This document shows positions 27,667 through 37,146 of a DNA stretch of 64,000 bases, one piece after another; position 1 is the stretch's first letter; each line of letters starts with the position of its first letter. The DNA is from Lonepinella koalarum. Its GTDB lineage: Bacteria; Pseudomonadota; Gammaproteobacteria; Enterobacterales; Pasteurellaceae. The stretch is from contig NZ_SRHX01000009.1 of NCBI RefSeq assembly GCF_004565475.1, positions 1-64,000 of the forward strand, read 5' to 3'. The notes under the pieces are model-generated. The model worked only from the letters and a program-made list of their open reading frames with translations, searched no databases and had not been told where the DNA came from. A program made the translations under genes and the position numbers.

Positions 27667-28658
27667 CCTTAAAACGACCTATTCTTGAAGTGAATCAACT
27701 GTCGGTGAATTTCAAAATTAAAAATAAAAAATCGCTGTTTTTTGCCAAACCGTTAACCCTGAAAGCAGTAAATAATGTGTCGTTCCAACTTTATCAAGGC
27801 GAAACTTTGGGCGTAGTGGGCGAATCAGGTTGTGGCAAATCTACCCTTGCGCGAGCTATTATTGGTTTGGTGGAAGCCTCTGCGGGGGAAATTTTATGGT
27901 TAGGTAAAAACCTCGCTCATCAATCACAAAAAGAGTGGAAAGACACCCGTAAAGATATTCAAATGATCTTCCAAGATCCGCTGGCGTCACTTAATCCACG
28001 GATGAATATCGGTGAAATTATTGCCGAGCCCTTGGAAATTTACCAACCGCATTTATCCAAAGCGGAAGTGAAGCAGAAAGTGCAAGACATGATGATCAAA
28101 GTTGGGCTATTGCCAAATGTGATCAACCGTTATCCGCACGAATTCTCAGGCGGTCAATGTCAACGTATCGGCATTGCTCGCGCATTAATTATTGAACCGA
28201 AAATTATTATTTGTGATGAACCCGTTTCTGCATTAGATGTATCAATTCAGGCACAAGTGGTCAACCTATTGAAATCATTACAAAAGGAAATGGGATTAAG
28301 CCTGATTTTTATTGCTCATGATTTATCCATTGTAAAACATATTTCCGATCGGGTGTTGGTGATGTATTTAGGCAATGCCGTGGAATTAGGTACGGATGAA
28401 CAGGTGTTTAACCATACTCAACACCCTTATACGCAAGCCTTAATGTCCGCCGTGCCGATTCCTGATCCAAGATTAGAACGCAATAAAACCATTCAATTAT
28501 TGGAGGGGGATTTACCATCGCCGATTAATCCTCCATCAGGTTGTGTGTTCCGTACCCGTTGTCCGAAAGTAGCAGATTGTTGTGCAAAGACAGTGCCGAG
28601 TTTAGTTGGCGGTGGCAATCATTTAGTGGCTTGTTTAATGGTGAATAGTGTTGGGTAA
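27663..28658 (+). CDS. oppF: Oligopeptide ABC transporter ATPase OppF
   Basis: A 331-residue ATPase with Walker A GESGCGKS, signature FSGGQCQRI and Walker [13 protein letters not shown]. The N-terminal part has the [19 protein letters not shown] stretch normal for OppF, and the C-terminus has the cysteine-containing [11 protein letters not shown] motif. Overlaps oppD by 4 bp, so translation is coupled. Last gene of oppABCDF; a hairpin follows at once. Confidence 0.95.
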   Translation: MTLKRPILEVNQLSVNFKIKNKKSLFFAKPLTLKAVNNVSFQLYQGETLGVVGESGCGKSTLARAIIGLVEASAGEILWLGKNLAHQSQKEWKDTRKDIQMIFQDPLASLNPRMNIGEIIAEPLEIYQPHLSKAEVKQKVQDMMIKVGLLPNVINRYPHEFSGGQCQRIGIARALIIEPKIIICDEPVSALDVSIQAQVVNLLKSLQKEMGLSLIFIAHDLSIVKHISDRVLVMYLGNAVELGTDEQVFNHTQHPYTQALMSAVPIPDPRLERNKTIQLLEGDLPSPINPPSGCVFRTRCPKVADCCAKTVPSLVGGGNHLVACLMVNSVG

Positions 28659-28672
28659 CACGTTATTTTTAT

Positions 28673-28692
28673 GGGAGCTATAAATTAGCTCC
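28673..28692. terminator. Bidirectional terminator between oppF and the methyltransferase gene
   Basis: GGGAGCTA, AAATT loop, TAGCTCC followed by TATTTTT. It abuts the stop codon of the convergent methyltransferase gene and serves both operons. Confidence 0.75.
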
Positions 28693-29513
28693 TATTTTTC
28701 CCAGCTTAAGAACGCCCATTTTTTCATAGCAGGACGAACATTGACCTTACCTTGGTGTTGTTGGTAATAGTCTTTTAATTTGGCCATTTCTACTTCGCTT
28801 AAATTACTGCCGATTGACCATTTTACGGTGCGTATAAAATCTTGTTCGGAAATCACCGCACTTTTTTCGCGTTGTGGTGCAACTAAACCGCAGCCACTCT
28901 CTAAAAAATCGACTTTCACTTGGTAGCCTTGCTGATACAGCATATTGACTGCATAAATATAATTGGGAAATCCCACGCCATCTCGGTCGATAAAACGTAA
29001 TATATCTCGATCAATAAAATCTTTATCCACCGTCATGGTCATATATACTGCTTTTTGGGCTTTAGCATTGAGTTTATCTAACGCGGACTGCAAATCATTA
29101 ACCATGGAAGAACGCGAAGAAACACAAACATCACATTCTGGCACATCGAACCAATCATCATCCCATGCTCGTAAAATCGGCAAAATATTATGAATATTTA
29201 AGTGTTGGCTGCGAAGTTGTAACAAATTCAGCATGCCTTGACTATAATCTAACCCATACACGCGCTGTACATAAGGGGCACAAGCCAGTGCAATTGCACC
29301 GCCACCACAACCTACATCAAGTACAGAATTTACATCGCGTAAATCCATGCGACTTAGAAAAGCCTGTACATAGTTATTTTTCAAATCAAATTGACTGGTT
29401 TGCATTTGTTCTGCTTTACGATCCCAATCCTGTGGCTGTTTTGGTTCTCGGGTGGCAACTTGAATATGATTTTTATATAATTCAGAAAAATTTATATCAT
29501 TAATGGAATGCAT
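28692..29513 (-). CDS. Class I SAM-dependent methyltransferase linked to a metal-chelate importer
   Basis: A 273-residue protein. The SAM-binding motif I is VLDVGCGGG (64-72) with the acidic end of strand 2 at YGLDYSQGM. A DDWFDVPECDVCVSSRSSM segment replaces the common motif II. The substrate is unknown. Its start shares a base with the stop of the upstream ATPase gene (TAATG), and it is last in a four-gene unit binding protein - permease - ATPase - methyltransferase. I infer that it modifies or senses whatever the importer brings in, or acts on a metallophore; this is not shown by sequence. An uptake core lies inside (28855). Confidence 0.72.
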   Translation of the reverse strand: MHSINDINFSELYKNHIQVATREPKQPQDWDRKAEQMQTSQFDLKNNYVQAFLSRMDLRDVNSVLDVGCGGGAIALACAPYVQRVYGLDYSQGMLNLLQLRSQHLNIHNILPILRAWDDDWFDVPECDVCVSSRSSMVNDLQSALDKLNAKAQKAVYMTMTVDKDFIDRDILRFIDRDGVGFPNYIYAVNMLYQQGYQVKVDFLESGCGLVAPQREKSAVISEQDFIRTVKWSIGSNLSEVEMAKLKDYYQQHQGKVNVRPAMKKWAFLSWEK

Positions 29514-30265
29514 TATTCGTCCTTTAACAGGTGGAGATTTTTTGCTAATATCTGTGGACTTAAGCCGTAAATTTGAGCTAATGAAGCCAAGTCCATAACG
29601 TCTTTGGGGGATCCTTGTTTAATAATCTCACCTTGATACATCAACAGCAAATGATCTGCATAACGAAACGCTTGTTCGGGTTGGTGGGTGGTGAACATCA
29701 CGGTTAAACCCTGTTGGCGTAATTGTTGAATATGTTCTAACACCCGAATTTGATTGCCGAAATCCAGATTAGATGTGGGTTCGTCCATGATTAAACATTG
29801 TGGTCGTTGAGCCAAGGCTCTGGCGATTAACACTAATTGCCGTTCACCGCCACTTAATGTCATATAGGATTTATCTGCTAAATGTGCGACACCTAATTGC
29901 TCAAGGCTTTGTTGAGCGATCTGTTTATCTTGCTGATTGGGTGTGGCGTACCATGCGAGATAAGCGGTTCGCCCCATTAATACTACATCTCGCACGGTAA
30001 AGGAAAATACACCTTGTTGAGCTTGCGGTACATAACCTATTGTACGAGCAAGTTGGGCTGCTGTCCAATTAAAGTGCGGTGTATTTTTAATCAGAATTTC
30101 ACCGTGCAAGGGTTTAATTAAGCCTAACATGGTTTTCAGTAATGTGGTCTTGCCACAACCATTTGCTCCTAACAAAGCGGTAATTTTTTGTGTTGGAAAG
30201 GTCACATTCAGATTATCGGCGACCGTTTGTTGATAGCCTATGCGTAAGTTTTTTAAAGTGATCAT
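29513..30265 (-). CDS. FecE/BtuD-type ABC importer ATPase
   Basis: A 250-residue ATPase with Walker A GANGCGKT, signature LSGGERQLV, Walker B CLIMDEPTSNLD and the switch His in TTHQPEQAF. It is the iron-siderophore/cobalamin/heme class. It overlaps the permease by 4 bp and the methyltransferase by one base, so all are co-translated. An uptake core falls in its coding region (30072). Substrate not determined. Confidence 0.88.
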   Translation of the reverse strand: MITLKNLRIGYQQTVADNLNVTFPTQKITALLGANGCGKTTLLKTMLGLIKPLHGEILIKNTPHFNWTAAQLARTIGYVPQAQQGVFSFTVRDVVLMGRTAYLAWYATPNQQDKQIAQQSLEQLGVAHLADKSYMTLSGGERQLVLIARALAQRPQCLIMDEPTSNLDFGNQIRVLEHIQQLRQQGLTVMFTTHQPEQAFRYADHLLLMYQGEIIKQGSPKDVMDLASLAQIYGLSPQILAKNLHLLKDE

Positions 30266-31260
30266 TGGCGTTCCCCTTTGATTAATAGGCTGAGAAAAAA
30301 CGGTGCGCCGACAAAGGCGGTGATTACGCCTAATGGGATTTCAATAGCAAATAAACAACGTGCTAATGTGTCAGTGATAAGCAAAAAGGTTGAACCCAAT
30401 AAAATACAAGTTGGTAACAACAAACGGAAATCTGCTCCGCTCCAAAGTCGAGCAATATGCGGAATAATTAAGCCGACCCAGCCGATAATGCCTGTTACTG
30501 ACACCACGGCAGATGTCATTAGCGTCGCACATAAAATAAAAATCAGCCGAGTGCGTTTAATATTCACCCCAAGAGCTGTGACTTCTTCATCATCAAGGCT
30601 TAATACATTCATTCGCCAACGTAATAGAATTAACGGAATTAAGGCAAATAGCACCAATGGAGCAACCAGTTTTAAATCGTCAAAGCTAGTCATATTTAAT
30701 CCACCTAATAGCCAAAATGTAATGGTGCTTAATTGGCTGTAAGGATCAGCCAGAATTTTAAGTAACGAAATGCCTGCCCCCAGCAAAGCAGAAATGGCGA
30801 CACCTGATAACACTAATGCCAGAATTGGATTTTGACGGCGGACTGTACTGGCGATGAAATAAACCAATCCCACCGCAAACAATCCACCAGCAAAGGCGAA
30901 TAGCTGAATAATTGGTAAGGGAAAATCAAAGTAAATTGCCGTCACTGCCCCTAGACCTGCTCCCGAAGTGACCCCTAAAATATCAGGCGAAACCAACGGA
31001 TTTTTAAACATACCTTGATAGGTTACGCCCGCTACCGATAAAGCGATACCGACTAAAATAGCGGTGGCAATACGGGGTAAGCGAATATTCCAGAGTACGA
31101 TGTCTTGTTGCGAAAGCCCTTGTTGCGAAAGTTCGTTACCGAATTGGCTGATAGATTGCCAAATTTCCGTTAAAGAAAGCGAATATTGCCCTGAACTGAC
31201 AGCAATCACAAGACTAATAATTAACAATGCCAAAGGCAACATTAAACGGAAAATTGGCAT
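30262..31260 (-). CDS. FecCD-family ABC importer permease
   Basis: A 332-residue inner-membrane protein with about ten hydrophobic segments, the size of BtuC/FecD-type permeases. Family blocks present include LPRIATAILVGIALSVAGVTYQ, NPLVSPDILGVTSGAGLGA and GWVGLIIPHIARLW. As there is only one permease gene, it probably works as a homodimer. Positioned 9 bp after the binding-protein gene. Substrate class is metal chelates, heme or cobalamin. Confidence 0.9.
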   Translation of the reverse strand: MPIFRLMLPLALLIISLVIAVSSGQYSLSLTEIWQSISQFGNELSQQGLSQQDIVLWNIRLPRIATAILVGIALSVAGVTYQGMFKNPLVSPDILGVTSGAGLGAVTAIYFDFPLPIIQLFAFAGGLFAVGLVYFIASTVRRQNPILALVLSGVAISALLGAGISLLKILADPYSQLSTITFWLLGGLNMTSFDDLKLVAPLVLFALIPLILLRWRMNVLSLDDEEVTALGVNIKRTRLIFILCATLMTSAVVSVTGIIGWVGLIIPHIARLWSGADFRLLLPTCILLGSTFLLITDTLARCLFAIEIPLGVITAFVGAPFFLSLLIKGERQ

Positions 31261-31269
31261 TAATTTACC

Positions 31270-32298
31270 TCAAAAGTGCGGTGATGTATTATTGGAAGAA
31301 ATTTCATAGCCGTAAAATAGGCGGAAATAACGTTGCACTAAGTCATAGGCATTTTGCTGTGACAAAACAGTGGGTTTTAATTTATAGGCTAACCACACAC
31401 AACCTAGTAAACGATTAACCCCAGGCGGAGAATCTAACCAATTAAACGGCAAACTGGGAGCTAAAAAAACTCGCTGATTTTTCACCGCAGTTAGGTTTTG
31501 CCATAAGGCATGTTGTTGGCTATGTTGGTAAAAATTAGTATCTTGGGTCAAAATTAAATCGGGTTGCCATTGTAAAAGTTGTTCCATAGATACGCGTGCT
31601 AATTTTTTTTCACCTGCACCATTTGCCACATTCTGCAAACCTAACCAATCTAATACTTCAGTATGGATTGCGCCTTTTAACGCCGTTTCTAAACCATCAG
31701 CGCCACGTGCTAAATAGACATTGAGATTATCCGTAGCGCAAAGTTGGTAGGTTTTAGTTAAAATCTCATCAGATAAATCTGCTAAGGCTTTGGCTCGTGT
31801 TGGTTGTTGCAATAATTCACCTAATTGAGTGAATTGTTGAGCAGAATCTGTCAATTTGCCCGAGACAATAAAATAAGGTAGTTGAGTTTGTTTAGAAATT
31901 TTTTTAGCGCTGGAAAGAAAGGTTTCACTAACGTTACCCGCATCTACAATTAAATCGGCATTGAGGTTGACAATTTTTTCTACAGGAGCAGTAGAGGCTC
32001 GTCCTGCAATTCGCCCAATATGGGGTAAATTTTGGATTTGTTCCGATAAAAATTTCTTGCTATCCGTTTTTAATTCAGTGGCAATCCCCACCATTTTTTC
32101 AGGACATAATGCGATTAATAATAAATCCGACACAAAACCTGCACTCAAAATCCGTTGTGGGATTTTATTCAAAATACCCGTACGGATAATTAACGATTGG
32201 GTGGATTGGGAAAAAACAATAGAGGGTAAGGATAAACAAGAGAATCCTACAAATAGGGTTTTAATAAAACGGCGACGATGTTGGTTGATAGTAAACAT
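31270..32298 (-). CDS. Periplasmic metal-chelate-type binding protein with Tat-like signal
   Basis: A 342-residue cluster A-II binding protein. ATG 32298 is chosen because AAAGGA precedes it and the protein then begins MFTINQHRRRFIKTLFVG, a signal peptide with RRRFIK that resembles a twin-arginine motif. The mature part has the two-lobe FecB layout (IVNLNADLIVDAGN; QWQPDLILTQD) and ends with the LPFNWLDSPPGVNRLLG block common in this family. First gene of the importer operon. Tat export, if real, would suggest folding or cofactor loading before export. The ligand is unknown. Confidence 0.82.
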   Translation of the reverse strand: MFTINQHRRRFIKTLFVGFSCLSLPSIVFSQSTQSLIIRTGILNKIPQRILSAGFVSDLLLIALCPEKMVGIATELKTDSKKFLSEQIQNLPHIGRIAGRASTAPVEKIVNLNADLIVDAGNVSETFLSSAKKISKQTQLPYFIVSGKLTDSAQQFTQLGELLQQPTRAKALADLSDEILTKTYQLCATDNLNVYLARGADGLETALKGAIHTEVLDWLGLQNVANGAGEKKLARVSMEQLLQWQPDLILTQDTNFYQHSQQHALWQNLTAVKNQRVFLAPSLPFNWLDSPPGVNRLLGCVWLAYKLKPTVLSQQNAYDLVQRYFRLFYGYEISSNNTSPHF

Positions 32299-32681
32299 AG
32301 CGAATCCTTTGAATTTATTATAGATAAAACTATATAGCAAGCTAGTTGGGAATACAATAAGAACCATAAAAAGGCTTAATGTAAAGGGATATAACAGGCA
32401 TCAGGTTATTAGACTAAAAAATGATTTAAAAAATCACCGCACTCTGGTTTCAATAATAAAAGGATTAAATTTCCTCTTAATGGCTTAAATTTGTTTTAAA
32501 TCAAAAAAATTGCAATTTTCACTCCAAAATACGTTTTTTATTTGATTATTATTTTGTTATGAAGAAAATAATGTCATTATTTGGTAAAAATAGTCGAATG
32601 CCTAATAAATCATTATTATGTATTTAATATATAGAGTTTATTTAATAAACCTAAATTTTCATTCTATCAAAAGGAGTTGAT
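32299..32681. other. AT-rich divergent intergenic region
   Basis: 383 bp between the importer operon and the autotransporter gene. A minus-strand TATAAT (32317-32322) may serve the importer operon. A degenerate uptake signal (ACCGCACTCT) lies near 32436. The rest is a very AT-rich tract with no hairpin or open frame that I trust; it must hold the autotransporter promoter, and a good ribosome site (AAAGGAG) precedes 32682. Confidence 0.6.
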
Positions 32682-35495
32682 ATGAGCAATTATCCATGGA
32701 AAAGAACTTTGCTCGCCATTGTTATTGGCATTGTAATGACATCAAAAGGTTATGCTGAAGATATTGACGAAAATGACGAGCAACAACAAGCCCCCCAATC
32801 TGGACAGATGGTTAATCCGCACGATGGAATAGGATTGACCGAACAGATTTCTGCACAATATTCTGGTGATGGTGTGAAAGTCGGTGTGATTGATTCTGGT
32901 TTTATGAATGAACATCCGTTGTTTAATCAACAAAAATTACATTCTTTGACCTTTGAAATTACGGATAATGACGGGAATAAAAAAATATTTGATGCTAACC
33001 ATTATGAGCTAGAAACGGAAGATGAAAATGGTGAACAGAAAACCGTTTATTCAATGCACGGTGGTCAAGTGGCTGGCATTATTGGTGCCAATTCATTTTT
33101 CCAATATCGTGGGGGTGTTGCAAAAAATGCTGATGTTTATCTGACCACTACCGAAGCAACAGAAACGCCGCAAGATGATGATACGGATGATTCAGATAAT
33201 TCAAAAGATAATGATAAATCGCTTGAATTATTACTGGGTAACGAAGCAGAAATAAAAGACCACCGTAATACTATTGCTACTGCATTTGCTCAGCATACGG
33301 CAAACAAAGTGTTTGTGATCAATAATAGCTGGAATGAAGATCCGGTAGATGGCACCGCTCGGGTTATGGATGATAAATATAAATCAGGCATTGAGAAAGC
33401 CACCGATAACGTATTAATTAATGCGATTAAAGATGCGGTTAAAAAAGACACACTTATTGTTTTTGCAGCCGGTAATGAGAGTAAGCAACAGCCTGGTATT
33501 ATGGCGGCTTTACCTCGCTATCTTCCTGAATTGGAAAAACATTATCTGTCAGTTATCGCGGTAGATGATGGGGAAAATATAGCGGACTATTCTAATCGTT
33601 GTGGGGTAAGTAAAAATTGGTGTGTGGCCGCACCGGGAACGTTATCTGTGCTTGTCACCGAGGGAGCGGAGCAAAATATCAAATTACCGGGGCTGCAAGT
33701 ACAACAAGGGACATCCTTTGCTGCCCCTGTCGTAACGGGATCTTTAGCTGTGCTAAAACAACGTTTTCAGTATTTTACCGCAACACAAATGAGAGATACA
33801 TTATTGACTACTGCCACGGATTTAGGGGCAAAAGGCGTAGATGATGTTTTTGGTTGGGGATTAATCAATTTATCAAAAGCAATAAATGGACCATCGCAAC
33901 TGTTAAACAACGAAACCTATACGCTATCCAGCGATGATCGTTGGAACAACCCTTTGACTGGCGAATATCGCTTAACTAAACAAGGACCAGCGACTTTAAC
34001 CTTGGCTGGAGAGAACAACCGTTTAAAAGAGATCCGTGTGGAAGAGGGGAAATTAGCCTTAACTAATACGACTTCGGTGGATCAAATTCGTAATGAGAGC
34101 AATTTGGCACTCACTGCATTAACCGTAAATCAAGCCTTTTACGCGAAAACAGGTAGCCAACTTGAATTATTCGCACAACAGGCGTTTACTGCGCAAGGAA
34201 AAGGCACAGTAGTCAATTTAAATGGCGTATTATCTGTAACAGAATCACTCAAACAAAATGCCCAAGCTGGGCAAATTATTGCCGATGTATTAGTGGTGAA
34301 AAATGGTGCAACCTATATGGGTGGTTTTGAGCAATTAATTTCTAGTGATACCTTGAATGCTAAGGGATTACGGCAGGATTTGTATTTTAAAGATGATCGC
34401 ATTGAATTAAAAGCCAACCCGAATCAGCCATTTACTGATCCACAAGCAAATAATAACGGACAAAACGGCTTGCAAGCATTGAATGCGTTGCGTGACAGCA
34501 GTACAGCATGGAAAAAAGGTCTTTATAATGATTGGTTGCAACGTGCTATAGAACATAATGATTTACAGAATTTCCATTACGCTATTGGCAATACCATTTA
34601 TGCTGATAGCCTTGATTTGTTGCGCAACAATGCAGCAATAGGTCTAACCGAAACGGATAATCATTTATATCGTTATCACGACAGTAAAACTGACAGTGTC
34701 AGAGTATGGGTTGAAAGCGATGGACAGAAATATAAATCCGATCATCATCAATTTGATCAAAAAACGGAAGTGAAAACGCGGCATACAGGCATGGGATTTG
34801 CTTATAAAGCGGAGAAAAGCATATTGACGGGTAATCTGACTCGTACTAAATCCGATGTCACGAAAAATCAGGCATCTGCTACGATTAAACAAATTGAAGC
34901 CAATGTGGCATTACGTTATATGCCATTAGCTAATGGTTGGTTTATGGATGTTACAGGAAAAATCGCTCGTTTGGATTACAAACAAAACCGTCAATTCAAT
35001 TCAGCTTCGCTTGCTTCAGGTGCTAATAAAGGCTGGTTGTTTGGCAGCGAGTTGCGGACGGGGTATAACCTAGCAATAAATGACTGGTATTTAGAACCGA
35101 GTGCAGGATTGCAAGCGATTCGTTTGAATATGCAGCAATTAACCGAAAATGGCGAATTAGCCACATCAACCTCTTCTTTCCATAAAACCGATGTGAATTT
35201 ATCAAGTGGATTACATTTAAAAAGAGCGTTTGATCTTAGTGATTGGAAAATCACACCGAATTTCGATTTAAGTTATATTCGTCATCTTAACGGTAAACCA
35301 AGCTATTTAGAAAGCAGATTGAATGGTATTGCTATTCACAGTGAATCAACTACTTTCAGCAAAAATATAGCGGTGTTTGGATTGGGTATGATGCTGGAAA
35401 AAGGCAACTGGTTGTTATCCACCGATATTCATCGACGGGTATTTAAAAATGGCAAAACGACGGATTGGCAGGTTAAAGTTGGGTTGAGTTTTTAA
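32682..35495 (+). CDS. Subtilisin-like serine protease autotransporter (AasP/NalP type)
   Basis: A 937-residue type V secreted protein. Signal peptide 1-25 (cut near GYAED). The S8 peptidase domain has the complete triad: Asp71 (VIDSGF), His126 (MHGGQVAG) and Ser345 (GTSFAAP), with the oxyanion Asn265 (AAGNES). An acidic insert (about 163-180) lies between His and Asn. A beta-helical passenger and linker follow (about 410-640), then a C-terminal beta barrel of about 270 residues ending KVGLSF with terminal Phe. Relatives (AasP of Actinobacillus, NalP of Neisseria) cleave other surface proteins. It has several N-X-S/T sites that the NGT encoded here could glucosylate. Single gene. Confidence 0.93.
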   Translation: MSNYPWKRTLLAIVIGIVMTSKGYAEDIDENDEQQQAPQSGQMVNPHDGIGLTEQISAQYSGDGVKVGVIDSGFMNEHPLFNQQKLHSLTFEITDNDGNKKIFDANHYELETEDENGEQKTVYSMHGGQVAGIIGANSFFQYRGGVAKNADVYLTTTEATETPQDDDTDDSDNSKDNDKSLELLLGNEAEIKDHRNTIATAFAQHTANKVFVINNSWNEDPVDGTARVMDDKYKSGIEKATDNVLINAIKDAVKKDTLIVFAAGNESKQQPGIMAALPRYLPELEKHYLSVIAVDDGENIADYSNRCGVSKNWCVAAPGTLSVLVTEGAEQNIKLPGLQVQQGTSFAAPVVTGSLAVLKQRFQYFTATQMRDTLLTTATDLGAKGVDDVFGWGLINLSKAINGPSQLLNNETYTLSSDDRWNNPLTGEYRLTKQGPATLTLAGENNRLKEIRVEEGKLALTNTTSVDQIRNESNLALTALTVNQAFYAKTGSQLELFAQQAFTAQGKGTVVNLNGVLSVTESLKQNAQAGQIIADVLVVKNGATYMGGFEQLISSDTLNAKGLRQDLYFKDDRIELKANPNQPFTDPQANNNGQNGLQALNALRDSSTAWKKGLYNDWLQRAIEHNDLQNFHYAIGNTIYADSLDLLRNNAAIGLTETDNHLYRYHDSKTDSVRVWVESDGQKYKSDHHQFDQKTEVKTRHTGMGFAYKAEKSILTGNLTRTKSDVTKNQASATIKQIEANVALRYMPLANGWFMDVTGKIARLDYKQNRQFNSASLASGANKGWLFGSELRTGYNLAINDWYLEPSAGLQAIRLNMQQLTENGELATSTSSFHKTDVNLSSGLHLKRAFDLSDWKITPNFDLSYIRHLNGKPSYLESRLNGIAIHSESTTFSKNIAVFGLGMMLEKGNWLLSTDIHRRVFKNGKTTDWQVKVGLSF

Positions 35496-35526
35496 GAATA
35501 TATCGTTAGAAGTCATTAAAACATAA

Positions 35527-35552
35527 AAAAAGCCCAATTGAAAGATTGGACT
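35527..35552. terminator. Terminator between the autotransporter and dcu genes
   Basis: AGCCCAAT...ATTGGACT hairpin with A/T runs on both sides (AAAAAAAGCCC upstream). It lies between convergent genes and likely works in both directions. Confidence 0.65.
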
Positions 35553-35574
35553 AAATTCATTTAATTAGGCTAAA

Positions 35575-36897
35575 TTAGAGAAATAAATTAGCAAATAATA
35601 AACCAAAGCATACACTAAATACCATACTTAATAAGCCCGGGATCATAAAGCTATGGTTGAAAATATATTTACCGATTCGAGTTGTGCCGGTGGTATCAAA
35701 GTCAATGGAAGCAATAATCGGACCATAGTTTGGAATAAAGAAATAACCATTTACTGCCACAAATACCCCAATTAAGATTGGGGCTGGAATACCTAAGCCA
35801 ATCGCCAATGGGAACAACGTCGCCACCGTTGCACCTTGGCTATTGACTAATACTGATAATATGAATAAAGCAAAAGCAAATGTCCACGGCGCGGTTTCAA
35901 CTAAACCAGACACCATTTCTTTTACTTCGGTCATATGGGCTTGCATTAAGGTATCCCCTAACCAAGCAATACCGAAAATCGCAATGACCGCGCGCATACC
36001 GGCGTGGAATACAGACCCTCTGGTAATTTCAGTGCCGTCTGGTTTGCAGAATAAGATGATTAATGCACCAATAGATAACATCACAATTTCAATGGTATGA
36101 GCCATACCCATTGGTTGACCATCAAAGGTAGGACGTAAGGATGGAATAGCACCCATTACCACCACTAATAATGCACCGAATAAGAATAGTGCTACAGATG
36201 GTTTGGCGGTTGGTTTTAATGTTATTTGGGTCAAATCAGTATTGGCATTGTTCGCTTTCACATATTCAGGATTTTGCAGTAATTTTTGATAATGGGGATC
36301 ATCTTTTAATTCTTTACCCATTTTATTCACGAAAATACAAGCCAAAAATAAACCTAAAAGCGTAGATGGAATCGTTACGCCTAATACATTACCGAGATTA
36401 ATACCTTGCGGTTCAAGGAAAGCTACTACCGCAACAACAGCGGCGGCAATCGGGCTGGCAACAATAGCAAATTGTGATGCAATTACTGCCATAGAAAGCG
36501 GACGTTCTGGGCGAATGCCATTATGCCGGCTCACTTCGGCAATCACGGGCAATACAGAGTAAGCTACGTGACCTGTTCCCGCTAAAACGGTGAATGTCCA
36601 AGTGACCGCTGGAGCAATAAAGGTAATATATTTAGGATTACGACGTAAAATATTAGTTGCGATTTTGATCATATAATCTAAACCACCCGCGGCTTGCATT
36701 GCTGCTGCTGCCGCTACGACCGCCATGATCATAAACATCACATCAATAGGTAAGCCTGCTGGTTTTAACCCAAAACCAAAGGATAAAATGGCCAAGCCTA
36801 AACCACCAAACACCCCTAAACCAATACCACCGACCCGAGCCCCTATTAATATACATAATAGGACAATAGCAAATTGTATTAAAAACATCATTTCCAT
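35575..36897 (-). CDS. dcuB: Anaerobic C4-dicarboxylate transporter, Dcu family
   Basis: A 440-residue polytopic inner-membrane carrier of the DcuA/DcuB family that exchanges fumarate, malate or aspartate for succinate. Hallmarks: [37 protein letters not shown], and [18 protein letters not shown] near the C-terminus. It shows features of both DcuA ([12 protein letters not shown]) and DcuB (GTGHVAY, RPERP), so the symbol is a best guess. It is divergent from aspA over 249 bp that contain a CRP/FNR-type site, fitting the fumarate respiration pair of carrier and aspartase. Ribosome site GGAGAAAAG. Confidence 0.88.
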   Translation of the reverse strand: MEMMFLIQFAIVLLCILIGARVGGIGLGVFGGLGLAILSFGFGLKPAGLPIDVMFMIMAVVAAAAAMQAAGGLDYMIKIATNILRRNPKYITFIAPAVTWTFTVLAGTGHVAYSVLPVIAEVSRHNGIRPERPLSMAVIASQFAIVASPIAAAVVAVVAFLEPQGINLGNVLGVTIPSTLLGLFLACIFVNKMGKELKDDPHYQKLLQNPEYVKANNANTDLTQITLKPTAKPSVALFLFGALLVVVMGAIPSLRPTFDGQPMGMAHTIEIVMLSIGALIILFCKPDGTEITRGSVFHAGMRAVIAIFGIAWLGDTLMQAHMTEVKEMVSGLVETAPWTFAFALFILSVLVNSQGATVATLFPLAIGLGIPAPILIGVFVAVNGYFFIPNYGPIIASIDFDTTGTTRIGKYIFNHSFMIPGLLSMVFSVCFGLLFANLFL

Positions 36898-37039
36898 AGT
36901 CTTTTCTCCATAATTATAACGAAAAATAACATTATCTTTTGAGTAAGAATAACTAATAAAACCCTAAACAACCAGTTATTTACACCTAAAATTTTTTAAT
37001 TCGACGGATAAAATTATATATTACATCCATTTCCCATTA

Positions 37040-37055
37040 TGTGATCTCGATCAAA
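37040..37055 (+). promoter_or_regulatory. CRP/FNR-type site in the dcu-aspA divergent region
   Basis: TGTGATCTCGATCAAA, one base different from the oad site at 19320. Centre 37047.5; the -10-like TATCAT at 37077-37082 gives a start near 37089, so the site is at about -41.5 for aspA, a class II activator position. It could also act on dcuB from farther away. Confidence 0.7.
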
Positions 37056-37146
37056 TTTTTTCTGATTAAAATGAGTTATCATGATTACGGCACAAAAGTT
37101 ATTATTCTAAATTAACAACCAAAGCAACAACCAAGAGGAGGAAATA

